NCBI GenBank assembly: GCA_016296205.1
Contig: JAEDJS010000025.1
Location: 1 to 28,131 of the forward strand
Length of the DNA: 28,131 nucleotides
Direction of reading: 5' to 3'
Source: Treponema sp.
Lineage (GTDB): Bacteria > Spirochaetota > Spirochaetia > Treponematales > Treponemataceae
The translations under genes and the position numbers were made by a program. This document shows, piece after piece, positions 15,552 through 22,667 of this stretch (its first letter is position 1; each line of letters starts with the position of its first letter). Under the pieces are notes generated by a model. That model was not told the DNA's origin and made no database searches. It saw only the letters and a program-made list of their open reading frames with translations.

Positions 15552-15607
15552 GTTGGGCTGTTGTATTATTGAATTATTGGAATCTTTCTGATAAAATACA
15601 GTCCAAC
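15552..15607. repeat. Inverted repeat bracketing the flbB promoter
   Basis: GTTGGGCTGT (15552-15561) and ACAGTCCAAC (15598-15607) are reverse complements except for one G-T pair, 36 bases apart. Between them lies the predicted flbB promoter; the right arm covers the expected start site. Confidence 0.7.
15569..15597 (+). promoter_or_regulatory. Sigma70-type promoter of the flbB-fliK-flgD-flgE module
   Basis: -35 TTGAAT at 15569-15574, a 17-base spacer, and -10 TAAAAT at 15592-15597; expected start near 15604, with a leader of about 30 bases carrying GAGGGG (15623-15628). I see no sigma28-type (TAAA/GCCGATAA) element here, so the module appears to use the housekeeping sigma factor. Confidence 0.6.
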
Positions 15608-15633
15608 GTGTCAAATTTTTTAGAGGGGAATCT

Positions 15634-16266
15634 ATGTCTCGGGGATCTGCATTAGGAAAATCTCTTTTACTCATTATTTTAATAATCATTCTTGTTCTTG
15701 GCGGACTTTTATGGTTTGATTTTCTTGGAATTATTCACGCAAAGAAGATTTTTGCACCTGTGTACAGACTTTTTGGACTTGCTCCTCAAACTTCAGAAAT
15801 AATTTCCAATCCAGACTCTCTTGTTCAGGCTGATTTAGACAATGACAGATTTAGAAAACGTCTGGAAGCACTTGATATTCGTACAGAAGAACTTGATAAA
15901 CGTGAATCAGATCTTGTAACTGCAGAAAATTCTAACAGTCAGATGGCCCAGGAACTGGAAGACAGAAGAAATTCTCTTGATGAACAGGAAAAAACATTAA
16001 ACTCCAGACTAAAAAAATACGATGATAGAAGTGCGAACATCGAGCAAATTGTTGCAGACCTTAATGGTATGCAGCCTGTTAAAGCTGTTGCAATCTTAAA
16101 TGAAATGGATGATCAGGATGTTATTGACGTTCTGAGAAAAGCCACAGAAGTTGCCCAGCGTAACGGATCTGCTTCACTTGTTGCTTACTGGCTTTCACTT
16201 ATGCCGGCAGAAAGAGCCGCTGTAATTGAACGTAAAATGGCCAATAAGCCTTTGCACATGGAATAA
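15634..16266 (+). CDS. flbB: Periplasmic flagellar collar protein FlbB
   Basis: Spirochete-specific flagellar motor protein; in Borrelia FlbB is a collar component at the base of the periplasmic flagellum that is needed for stator assembly. 210 residues: a single membrane helix at about 9-29, then a long coiled-coil (about 70-135, with regular E/L/R spacing), then a C-terminal part resembling the MgtE N-domain (QPVKAVAILNEMDDQDVIDVL and SLMPAERAAVIERK). This layout and its position directly before fliK, flgD and flgE match the Borrelia gene order. ATG 15634 has a strong ribosome site, GAGGGG. The identification rests on layout and synteny as I recall them. Confidence 0.85.
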   Translation: MSRGSALGKSLLLIILIIILVLGGLLWFDFLGIIHAKKIFAPVYRLFGLAPQTSEIISNPDSLVQADLDNDRFRKRLEALDIRTEELDKRESDLVTAENSNSQMAQELEDRRNSLDEQEKTLNSRLKKYDDRSANIEQIVADLNGMQPVKAVAILNEMDDQDVIDVLRKATEVAQRNGSASLVAYWLSLMPAERAAVIERKMANKPLHME

Positions 16267-16318
16267 AAGCCTGTGAGTGATCCAGAATACAAAATTTCGG
16301 TGTTCTGGAGGTAAACTC

Positions 16319-17617
16319 ATGCAGGCATTGAACATCCAGCTTGATTCTGTTGACATTAATCAGAAAATTAATGTTAACGCCGGCTTAATGCAGGGAAGCA
16401 CTAAAGTTGAATCAAATTATGCAGGTCCATCTTTTGCAGAATTACTGCAATCATTTAACAAAGACAATGCCACGGACGGTATCACCAAAGACTCTTCTCA
16501 GGTAAATCAGGTAAAAGATTCTGACAATTCAGAAATTCACAAATCTGATGATTCACTTGCAGAAGAAGATAAAAAAAATCAGAAGAATTCTAAGAAAGAA
16601 CCGGTAAAGAAAAATCAGGATTTAGAAAAAATACCAGAAGCTGTTTCTCAAGAAATAATTTCGTTTGTTCCGGAAAATACAGTTGTAGAAAATTCGGAAA
16701 TTAAAAACGAGATTTCAATTGATGTTGATTTAAACCAGCCAGTTGAACAGAATCAATTGAAGCTTCCTTCCCAAAATGTTGAATTTGCCAGTTTGATGGA
16801 AAAATTCAACGTAAAAGAAGAAGGCCCGGAATTATCTGAACTTGTTGAACCTGATGATAAAAATCTTTTAGAAAAATTTAAATCTGATGTTTTTAAAAAA
16901 TCAAAAGATTCAGATTTTAATCAGTCTAAAAACAAACAGTCAAAAAATACAGAAAAGAAATTTACAGTAATCGATGAACGTGGAAGCTTGAGCAAAGAAA
17001 TTAACGCAAAAGAATCAAAGTCAAAACTCCATACAGAAGTTACATCAAGTAAAAACAATCAGCTGGATTTGACAATGACAGTCGAACAGAATGCTCAGGA
17101 CAATATTCTTGTAACAAATAATCAGAGTGCATCGGCAGACGGTTCTGCATTCCAGTCAATGTTAAGAAACAACATTCAGCAGAATGCACCTGAATTTGTA
17201 AAAGCAACAAATATTGTTTTAAGAGATTCAAATAATGGAACAATCAACATGATTTTAAAACCAGAAGCTCTTGGTAACGTTAAAATTCGTGTTGAACTTA
17301 CAGACAAAGGTGTTCAAGGTGTTATTACTGTTCAGTCAGAAGAAGCATTCAACGCATTTAAAGACAGTCTTGCTGATTTAAAGAATGCGTTTAAAGCCAG
17401 TGGTTTTGAAGATGCCGGATTCAGACTTGATCTTGCAAATAATGGTTCAAATTCCGATTCTCAAAATCATGGTCAGAATCAGAATTTTATTAATCAGATG
17501 ATGGCAAATAATTATTATGAAGAGAATTTCACAAGTTTTGAAGAATTCACTTCAGATAATTTTTCAAATGCCGAAGTTAATTATAACTCTAAAAATCTTG
17601 TGAATATTGTTGCATAG
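16319..17617 (+). CDS. fliK: Flagellar hook-length control protein FliK (treponemal Tap1/FlbC position)
   Basis: Sets hook length and switches export from hook to filament proteins. 432 residues from ATG 16319, chosen because GGAGG sits at 16307-16311; an earlier GTG at 16277 has no such site. Residues 1-280 are low-complexity, rich in Lys, Asn, Ser, Glu and Gln, as expected for the extended ruler part. The C-terminal Flg_hook domain is clear, with LKPEALGNVKIRVEL at 313-327 followed by QGVITVQSEEAFNAFKDSL. The far C terminus is Asn/Gln rich. It lies between flbB and flgD, the place occupied by tap1 in other treponemes and flbC in Borrelia. Confidence 0.9.
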   Translation: MQALNIQLDSVDINQKINVNAGLMQGSTKVESNYAGPSFAELLQSFNKDNATDGITKDSSQVNQVKDSDNSEIHKSDDSLAEEDKKNQKNSKKEPVKKNQDLEKIPEAVSQEIISFVPENTVVENSEIKNEISIDVDLNQPVEQNQLKLPSQNVEFASLMEKFNVKEEGPELSELVEPDDKNLLEKFKSDVFKKSKDSDFNQSKNKQSKNTEKKFTVIDERGSLSKEINAKESKSKLHTEVTSSKNNQLDLTMTVEQNAQDNILVTNNQSASADGSAFQSMLRNNIQQNAPEFVKATNIVLRDSNNGTINMILKPEALGNVKIRVELTDKGVQGVITVQSEEAFNAFKDSLADLKNAFKASGFEDAGFRLDLANNGSNSDSQNHGQNQNFINQMMANNYYEENFTSFEEFTSDNFSNAEVNYNSKNLVNIVA

Positions 17618-17647
17618 ATTTGATATTAGAAAAAAAAGGAGAGGACA

Positions 17648-18091
17648 ATGGAAGTTGGCGCAAAACCAATGCTTTCTTCTGAAGAACAGTTTAAGGTTCA
17701 GATGGAAGTTGATAATTTTAACAAAAAGCTTGATGCCGAAAAGGGCAGACAGACTCAGCATTCTTTGGGAAAAGATGATTTTCTTAAGCTGATGATTACA
17801 CAGCTCCAGAATCAGGATCCAACTTCACCAATGGAAAATACTGAGTTTATTTCCCAGATGGCAAATTTCTCTTCTTTGGAACAAATGACAAACATGAATG
17901 CAGAATTTGCAAAAATGAACAATATGCTTATATCTTCCAGCGCAGTTAACACAATTGGAAAAACTGTGGAACTTAACGTTGGTGATCAGATTACAACAGG
18001 TGTAGTTCAGGCTGTTACAACCGGTCATAATCCACAGGTTAAAGTAAACGGCATGTATTACAATTACGATTCAATTAAATCAATTTACTAG
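17648..18091 (+). CDS. flgD: Flagellar hook assembly (cap) protein FlgD, short form
   Basis: Caps the growing hook so that FlgE subunits fold in place. 147 residues with the FlgD N-terminal signature: LGKDDFLKLMITQLQNQDP at about 40-58, then MENTEFISQMANFSSLEQM. The C-terminal part is only a small beta region (about 100-147), where enterobacterial FlgD of about 230 residues has Tudor-like and Fn3 domains; the short form is complete as read (good AGGAGAGG ribosome site and clean stop) and fits what I recall of spirochete FlgD. It starts 30 bases after fliK and ends 11 bases before flgE. Confidence 0.93.
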   Translation: MEVGAKPMLSSEEQFKVQMEVDNFNKKLDAEKGRQTQHSLGKDDFLKLMITQLQNQDPTSPMENTEFISQMANFSSLEQMTNMNAEFAKMNNMLISSSAVNTIGKTVELNVGDQITTGVVQAVTTGHNPQVKVNGMYYNYDSIKSIY

Positions 18092-18102
18092 AGGGTAGCT
18101 AT

Positions 18103-19494
18103 ATGATGAGATCACTTTATTCAGCAGTAAGCGGCATGCAGAATCACCAGACACGCATGGACGTTATTGGAAACAACATTTCAAACGTAAATACTTATGG
18201 TTTTAAAAGAGGCCGTGTAGACTTTCAGGATATGATCAGTCAGCAGCTTCAGGGAGCCGCTCGTCCTACAGAAGAAAAGGGTGGTGTTAACCCTAAAGAA
18301 GTAGGTTTGGGAATGAGTGTTGCTGCAATCGATACAATTTTTACACAGGGCAACCTTCAGTCTACAAGTGTTGGCACAGACCTAGCAATTCAGGGCAACG
18401 GTTTCTTTGTTATGAAGAGTGGTGAAAATACATTCTTTACTCGTAACGGTGCTTTTGGTATTGATAAAAACGGAACACTTGTAAATCCTGCCAACGGTAT
18501 GCGTGTTCAGGGATGGATGGCTCAGGAATTAAATGGTCAGACATTGCTTAACACATCTGCCAGTGTAGAAGACCTTGTGATTCCAGTAGGACAGAAAGAT
18601 CCACCAAAGGCAACAACAAGAGTTCACTATCTTTGTAATCTTGATAAAAATACTCCGGAAATTCCAGAAAACCCAACAGCTGATCAGATTGCAAAAGGAA
18701 CATGGCAGACAGCAATTGATATTTATGACACTTATGGAAATAAACACGTTTTGCAGATGAACTTCAGCAAAGTTCGTGGTGCACCTAACCAGTGGACTGT
18801 TTCTACAGTAGTTGATCCACAGAATGCAGATGCTACACAGACACGTGTTGGTTTTAATACAACAGACGGAGTAAACAATACTTATACTTTGAATTTTGAT
18901 AATGCCGGCCGTCTCCTTTCTATTGCAGACAGTGCAGGAAATGTTTCTAATGATGAAGGTGAAATTGTTCTTCAGGGATCTTACAATGTTCCTGATTCAA
19001 ATCCAGATGCTAACGGAAACCCATACCGTCAGACATTCAGCCTGAATCTTGGTACAATCGGTTCAATGGAAAATACAATTACACAGAGTGCATCAAAGAG
19101 TTCAACAAAAGCAAATGAACAGGACGGATATAAATTAGGTTACCTTGATAACTTTAAGATTGACTCTAATGGCGAAATCACTGGTGTATATTCAAACGGT
19201 TCAACAAAAACAATCGGTAAAATTGCAATGGCATCCTTTACAAACCAGGGTGGCCTTGAAAAGAAAGGTGATACAACTTTTGTAGAAAGCATTAACTCTG
19301 GTATGGCAAATATTGGTGAAAGTGGAGTTGCAGGTAAAGGCAGCATTCTGGCAGGAACTTTGGAAATGTCAAACGTTGACCTTACTGAACAGCTTACTGA
19401 TATGATTGTAACTCAGCGTGGATTCCAGTCAAACGCAAAGACAATCCAGACTGATGATACAATGCTTGATACAGTTCTTAGTCTTAAACGATAA
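18103..19494 (+). CDS. flgE: Flagellar hook protein FlgE with lysinoalanine cross-link residues
   Basis: Structural subunit of the flagellar hook, here in the periplasm. 463 residues with the rod/hook N-terminal motif (LYSAVSGMQ, then DVIGNNISNVNTYGFKR), the FlgE core (GTDLAIQGNGFFV) and the C-terminal coiled coil (SNVDLTEQLTDMIVTQRGFQSNAKTIQ, written here in part). Lys165 (codon 18595-18597), Cys178 (18634-18636) and Asn179 are present at the same numbers as the residues that in Treponema denticola FlgE form and assist the covalent lysinoalanine cross-link between hook subunits. Two adjacent ATGs begin the gene; the first is used and gives that matching numbering. A strong terminator follows, so this is the last gene of the module. 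Confidence 0.96.
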   Translation: MMRSLYSAVSGMQNHQTRMDVIGNNISNVNTYGFKRGRVDFQDMISQQLQGAARPTEEKGGVNPKEVGLGMSVAAIDTIFTQGNLQSTSVGTDLAIQGNGFFVMKSGENTFFTRNGAFGIDKNGTLVNPANGMRVQGWMAQELNGQTLLNTSASVEDLVIPVGQKDPPKATTRVHYLCNLDKNTPEIPENPTADQIAKGTWQTAIDIYDTYGNKHVLQMNFSKVRGAPNQWTVSTVVDPQNADATQTRVGFNTTDGVNNTYTLNFDNAGRLLSIADSAGNVSNDEGEIVLQGSYNVPDSNPDANGNPYRQTFSLNLGTIGSMENTITQSASKSSTKANEQDGYKLGYLDNFKIDSNGEITGVYSNGSTKTIGKIAMASFTNQGGLEKKGDTTFVESINSGMANIGESGVAGKGSILAGTLEMSNVDLTEQLTDMIVTQRGFQSNAKTIQTDDTMLDTVLSLKR

Positions 19495-19515
19495 TAGAAT
19501 CATATAACCGCCTCT

Positions 19516-19552
19516 AAGGTCCTGTAATTGGTGATTGCAGGACCTTTTTTTT
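19516..19552 (+). terminator. Strong intrinsic terminator after flgE
   Basis: A 13-base-pair stem (19516-19528 with 19534-19546, core GGTCCTG/CAGGACC, one G-U pair) with a five-base loop TGGTG, followed by a T run to 19552. The T run merges into the -35 box of the next promoter. Confidence 0.95.
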
Positions 19553-19579
19553 GTATTTTTTACAATAATATGTTATAAT
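19551..19579 (+). promoter_or_regulatory. Sigma70-type promoter for the 19601 barrel gene
   Basis: -35 TTGTAT at 19551-19556, a 17-base spacer, and a perfect -10 TATAAT at 19574-19579; leader of about 15 bases with AGGAG at 19591-19595. The -35 starts within the T tract of the flgE terminator. Confidence 0.6.
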
Positions 19580-19600
19580 TAAAGATACTAAGGAGAATAC

Positions 19601-20731
19601 ATGAATAAATTTAAATCTATAACAATTTCACTTCTTTTGATGGCTGCTGTTTCTTATGGATTTTCAGATACTTTTACAAAAGAAAACAAGGATGCTGTTG
19701 CTTCTGGGTTAAATGATTTTGCTTCTCAGTTACTTTATACTGTTCCTTCTGATGCAGTTCAGCTTAACAACTGGCAGGATTCATTTATTGGAATGCTTTT
19801 TCCTAGTATGTTTCCAAAAATTGGCGGCGGTTTTTCTTTGGGTGTTACTAAAATTTCAACTACTGGATTAAAGTCTGCCTCAGAATCAATTTCAACTGGT
19901 CACCAGAATTTTCTTTCTTCAATTAAAAGTGCATACAGTCTTTCTGACGCAACTAAATTTACAGAAATTAATTTTGGAAATATTCCGGATAATTATGCAC
20001 TCCCAACAGCTGCTGCAGAAATAAGATTTGGTGGCTTCTGGATTCCTGTTGACTGGGGTGTTTCTTTTGCCACATCACAGCCTTCTCTTTTTAATCTGGA
20101 TTTTGAAAATTTTGGTTCTGTTAATAATTCGGCTAAAACAATCAACTTTGAAAAATTAAATTTTTCTACATGTTTTGATATGATTGATTTTGGTGCCGAT
20201 ATGCGCATCAGACTTCTAAAGGAAAGACTTGTTTTCCCAAGTGTAAGTTTTGGCGGAGGTTATCACTTTAGCCGGGGAACTTTCTGTTTAACTTCAAAAG
20301 ATAACAGTGAACTTTCGGGATCTTCTCTTGTTCAGTCAACTGATTCACAAATTAATGTGGCTTATACCGCTCATCTTGCTTTTGCTCAGCTGCAGTTTTC
20401 TAAAAATTTCTTTTTTGTTACATTTTATGCAGGAGCCAGAGGAATTGTAACAAAACAGGAAAATGCCTGGAATTATACTTATAAAGATGAACTTTCTGAT
20501 GGATCTTCTACGCTGCAAGTTAACAGTGCAGAAGACTTTCAGACTGTTTCCAGTGGTCAGGAACCTGTAAGTGGGTTTATTCACGGAACATTTGATTTAC
20601 CAGGGGTAGAGGCTCAGGTTTATGGTGGATTAGGTTTTAATATGGGGCCTGTAGAGCTGGGATTTGGAGTGAGTTATGAAATCCGTCACCAGATTTTTGG
20701 TGCAAATGTTGCTCTTCATTTAAAAATTTAA
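19601..20731 (+). CDS. Putative outer-membrane beta-barrel protein
   Basis: 376 residues; family not recognised with certainty. A signal peptide (MNKFK, hydrophobic to about residue 18, likely cleavage after GFS) leads to a mature protein rich in Gly, Ser and Phe with alternating strand patterns (FPKIGGGFSLGVTKIS, AAEIRFGGFWIPVDWGVSF, LVFPSVSFGGGYHFSRGTF, VELGFGVSYEIRHQIF), consistent with a barrel. It ends in VALHLKI rather than a terminal Phe, so membrane insertion is likely but not certain. It has its own promoter and ribosome site, and is a single-gene unit between the flagellar terminator and the tRNA. Function unknown; a channel or lipid-type transporter is possible. Confidence 0.75.
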   Translation: MNKFKSITISLLLMAAVSYGFSDTFTKENKDAVASGLNDFASQLLYTVPSDAVQLNNWQDSFIGMLFPSMFPKIGGGFSLGVTKISTTGLKSASESISTGHQNFLSSIKSAYSLSDATKFTEINFGNIPDNYALPTAAAEIRFGGFWIPVDWGVSFATSQPSLFNLDFENFGSVNNSAKTINFEKLNFSTCFDMIDFGADMRIRLLKERLVFPSVSFGGGYHFSRGTFCLTSKDNSELSGSSLVQSTDSQINVAYTAHLAFAQLQFSKNFFFVTFYAGARGIVTKQENAWNYTYKDELSDGSSTLQVNSAEDFQTVSSGQEPVSGFIHGTFDLPGVEAQVYGGLGFNMGPVELGFGVSYEIRHQIFGANVALHLKI

Positions 20732-20771
20732 AAAAATTAATAAAAAAAAGTGATTTTTTGCATTTTTGTTA

Positions 20772-20800
20772 TTGACAAAAAATAATAAAAATTGTATATT
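20772..20800 (+). promoter_or_regulatory. Promoter of the tRNA-Phe gene
   Basis: A perfect -35 TTGACA (20772-20777), a 17-base all-A/T-rich spacer, and -10 TATATT (20795-20800). The expected start is near 20807, seven bases before the mature tRNA. It is the closest match to the sigma70 consensus in the window, as expected for a stable RNA. Confidence 0.8.
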
Positions 20801-20813
20801 CTAAACATCACTT

Positions 20814-20886
20814 GCCGGTGTAGCTCAGTTGGTAGAGCGGAGGACTGAAAATCCTTATGTCGTCAGTTCAAATCTGACCGCTGGCA
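20814..20886 (+). tRNA. tRNA-Phe (anticodon GAA)
   Basis: A full 73-base cloverleaf: acceptor GCCGGTG with CGCTGGC (two G-U pairs), D stem GCTC/GAGC with loop AGTTGGTA, anticodon stem GAGGA/TCCTT around CTGAAAA (anticodon GAA), variable region ATGTC, T arm GTCAG-TTCAAAT-CTGAC and discriminator A. The 3' CCA is not encoded (ATA follows), so a CCA-adding enzyme is needed. Single-gene unit with its own promoter and terminator. Confidence 0.97.
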
Positions 20887-20888
20887 AT

Positions 20889-20920
20889 AAACTTCTTGAG
20901 AAATCAGGAAGTTTTTTTTT
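20889..20920 (+). terminator. Intrinsic terminator after tRNA-Phe
   Basis: An 11-base-pair stem, AAACTTCTTGA (20889-20899) with TCAGGAAGTTT (20904-20914), with a GAAA tetraloop, and a T run to 20920. It begins three bases after the tRNA end. Confidence 0.92.
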
Positions 20921-20985
20921 GCAGTTTTGATTTTTCTATTTTTAATTTTGTCATTAATCAATTTATAACTTTCAACTATCTAAAC

Positions 20986-21014
20986 TTGTTTGAAATCCAC
21001 TTTTTTGTTATAAT
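20986..21014 (+). promoter_or_regulatory. Promoter of the murG operon
   Basis: -35 TTGTTT at 20986-20991, a 17-base spacer, and a perfect -10 TATAAT at 21009-21014; predicted start near 21021, about 22 bases before the ATG at 21043. The 156-base gap between tRNA and murG otherwise holds only the tRNA terminator and AT-rich sequence. Confidence 0.55.
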
Positions 21015-21042
21015 ATTAATATATTTTTTTATGGTGGGAAAA

Positions 21043-22203
21043 ATGAAAATTGTTTTTGCCGGTGGTGGCACTGGTGGTCATATTTATCCGGGTATTGCTG
21101 TAGCTGATGAGCTTTCTAGAATTGCCAGAGAACAGGGAAGAGAATGCCAGATTTATTGGATTGGCAACAATTCTGGCATGGATAAGAATATTGTAGAGAA
21201 ATTTTTAATTCCTTCAGATAACAAGGAAGCTGTTTCTGATTCTTCTAAGTCAATTACAAAATTTTATGGAATTCCATGCGGAAAACTCAGACGTTATTTT
21301 AGCATTAAAAATTTTTTTGATGTTTTTAAAATTGTTTTTGGTCTTATAAAAAGTTTTTTTCTTTTGTTAAAAATTAAACCAGATTTTGTTTTTTCAAAAG
21401 GGGGATTCGTAAGTGTTCCTCCATGTATGGCAGCTAAATTCCTTCATATTCCATATTTTACTCATGAATGTGATGCAACTCCCGGGCTGGCAACTAGATT
21501 GAATGCTAAAGGAGCAAAAAATATTCTTGTTTCTTACGATGATACAATCAATATGCTTTCTTCTGGTTATAGAAAAAAATCAATCAAAACTGGAAATCCA
21601 GTAAGACCTGTTTTTTTTAAAGATTCTTCTCTAAAAGGCAAAGAATTTCTTAATATCTCTGATTCTAACAAAAAGCCGGTTGTTCTTGTTCTTGGAGGCA
21701 GTCTTGGGGCTTTGCAGGTAAATAATTTGATTGCAGAAAATATTAATCAGATTACAAAAGATTTTATTGTTGTTCATCAAACTGGAAGAACTTATGCAAA
21801 AGAAAATCCAGATAAAATGCAGATTACTGATTCTTACAAACCTTTTGAATTTATTTATGACGAAATGCCTTCTGTAATTCAAGCGGCAGATATTATAATT
21901 TCAAGAGCTGGTGCTAATTCAATTTGCGAATGTTCTGCTTGCGGCAAACCAATGATTCTTGTTCCATTGTGTGGTTCTGGGACAAGAGGTGATCAGGTTG
22001 ATAATGCTAAAGTATTTGAAAAACAAGGTGCTGCTTATGTTCTTATGGGAGAAGATGTTAACGGCACAAAACTTATGGAATATCTTAATAATTTAAAAGA
22101 TGTAAATACCAGAAAACAATTTGCAGAAAATTCAAAGAAATTAACTGGTAATATTAATCCTGCAACAACAATTGCGCAGTTGATTTTAAACGAGGTAAAG
22201 TGA
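21043..22203 (+). CDS. murG: UDP-GlcNAc:lipid I N-acetylglucosaminyltransferase MurG
   Basis: Adds GlcNAc to lipid I to make lipid II at the inner face of the membrane, the last cytoplasmic step of peptidoglycan synthesis. 386 residues. The N-terminal glycine loop (GGGTGGH at 7-13), the KPDFVFSKGGFVSVPPCMAA block, VLVLGGSLGALQVNN and the donor-site motif ISRAGANSICE are all present. The ATG at 21043 is chosen because it gives the family N terminus (MKIVFAGGGTGG) and has GGTGGG just upstream; an open extension back to 20896 would run through the tRNA terminator and is not family-like. First gene of a six-gene unit; its stop shares a base with the cvpA start. Confidence 0.95.
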   Translation: MKIVFAGGGTGGHIYPGIAVADELSRIAREQGRECQIYWIGNNSGMDKNIVEKFLIPSDNKEAVSDSSKSITKFYGIPCGKLRRYFSIKNFFDVFKIVFGLIKSFFLLLKIKPDFVFSKGGFVSVPPCMAAKFLHIPYFTHECDATPGLATRLNAKGAKNILVSYDDTINMLSSGYRKKSIKTGNPVRPVFFKDSSLKGKEFLNISDSNKKPVVLVLGGSLGALQVNNLIAENINQITKDFIVVHQTGRTYAKENPDKMQITDSYKPFEFIYDEMPSVIQAADIIISRAGANSICECSACGKPMILVPLCGSGTRGDQVDNAKVFEKQGAAYVLMGEDVNGTKLMEYLNNLKDVNTRKQFAENSKKLTGNINPATTIAQLILNEVK

Positions 22204-22667
22204 TGAGTGCATTAGACTGGGTATTTGTTGTTTTTATTTTGCTTATTGCTATTGTAGGTTTGTTTAAAGGCTTTATAAAACATATTTTTGGTAAACTTTC
22301 TATTGTCCTTGGAATATGGGGTGCTTTTTTGTTTTATAAATATCTTACTCCTTATGTCCAGAAAATGATTTCAAATACTTTTCTTGCTGATGCAATTGCA
22401 TTTGTATTGATTTTCCTTGTTATTTATCTTGTAATTATGATTATTGGTTCAATCCTTGGAAAAACTTTTGATGGAGAAATTTTTAACGGGCTAGACCGGT
22501 TCTTAGGATTTTTAATCGGTGCAGTAGAAGGGCTTGCGTTTGTTGCTTTATTCCTGTTTGTTATTTCCAGTCAGCCTTGGTTTGATATAACTTCAATTAC
22601 TAATAACAGTGTTTTCTATAAAATCCTTCATCCCATTTTTACTATAACTGGAGTTGCCAATGTTTGA
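22203..22667 (+). CDS. cvpA: CvpA family membrane protein
   Basis: 154 residues with four hydrophobic segments (about 5-22, 27-50, 60-85 and 98-122) and the CvpA start pattern (LDWVFVVFILLIAIVGLFKGF). CvpA-type proteins are needed for colicin V export in E. coli and for envelope stress tolerance in other bacteria; the molecular role is not settled. I use ATG 22203, overlapping the murG stop as TGATG, because GAGG at 22192-22195 is well spaced for it; a GTG at 22200 is the alternative and would add one residue. The last eight bases overlap the holB start. Confidence 0.85.
   Translation: MSALDWVFVVFILLIAIVGLFKGFIKHIFGKLSIVLGIWGAFLFYKYLTPYVQKMISNTFLADAIAFVLIFLVIYLVIMIIGSILGKTFDGEIFNGLDRFLGFLIGAVEGLAFVALFLFVISSQPWFDITSITNNSVFYKILHPIFTITGVANV

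Noticed and set aside
17648..18091. FlgD as a truncated pseudogene because of its 147-residue length
   Set aside because: The ribosome site, start, FlgD signature and stop are clean, and short FlgD proteins fit spirochetes; flgE follows in normal spacing.
20732..20771. A/T-only hairpin (A run, GTGA, T run) after the 19601 gene as a terminator
   Set aside because: The stem would have no G-C pairs; it is more simply the AT-rich upstream region of the tRNA promoter.
20896..21042. Upstream extension of the murG frame, adding 49 hydrophobic residues
   Set aside because: It starts at a TTG inside the tRNA-Phe terminator stem, crosses the murG promoter, and is not like the MurG N terminus; ATG 21043 has a ribosome site.
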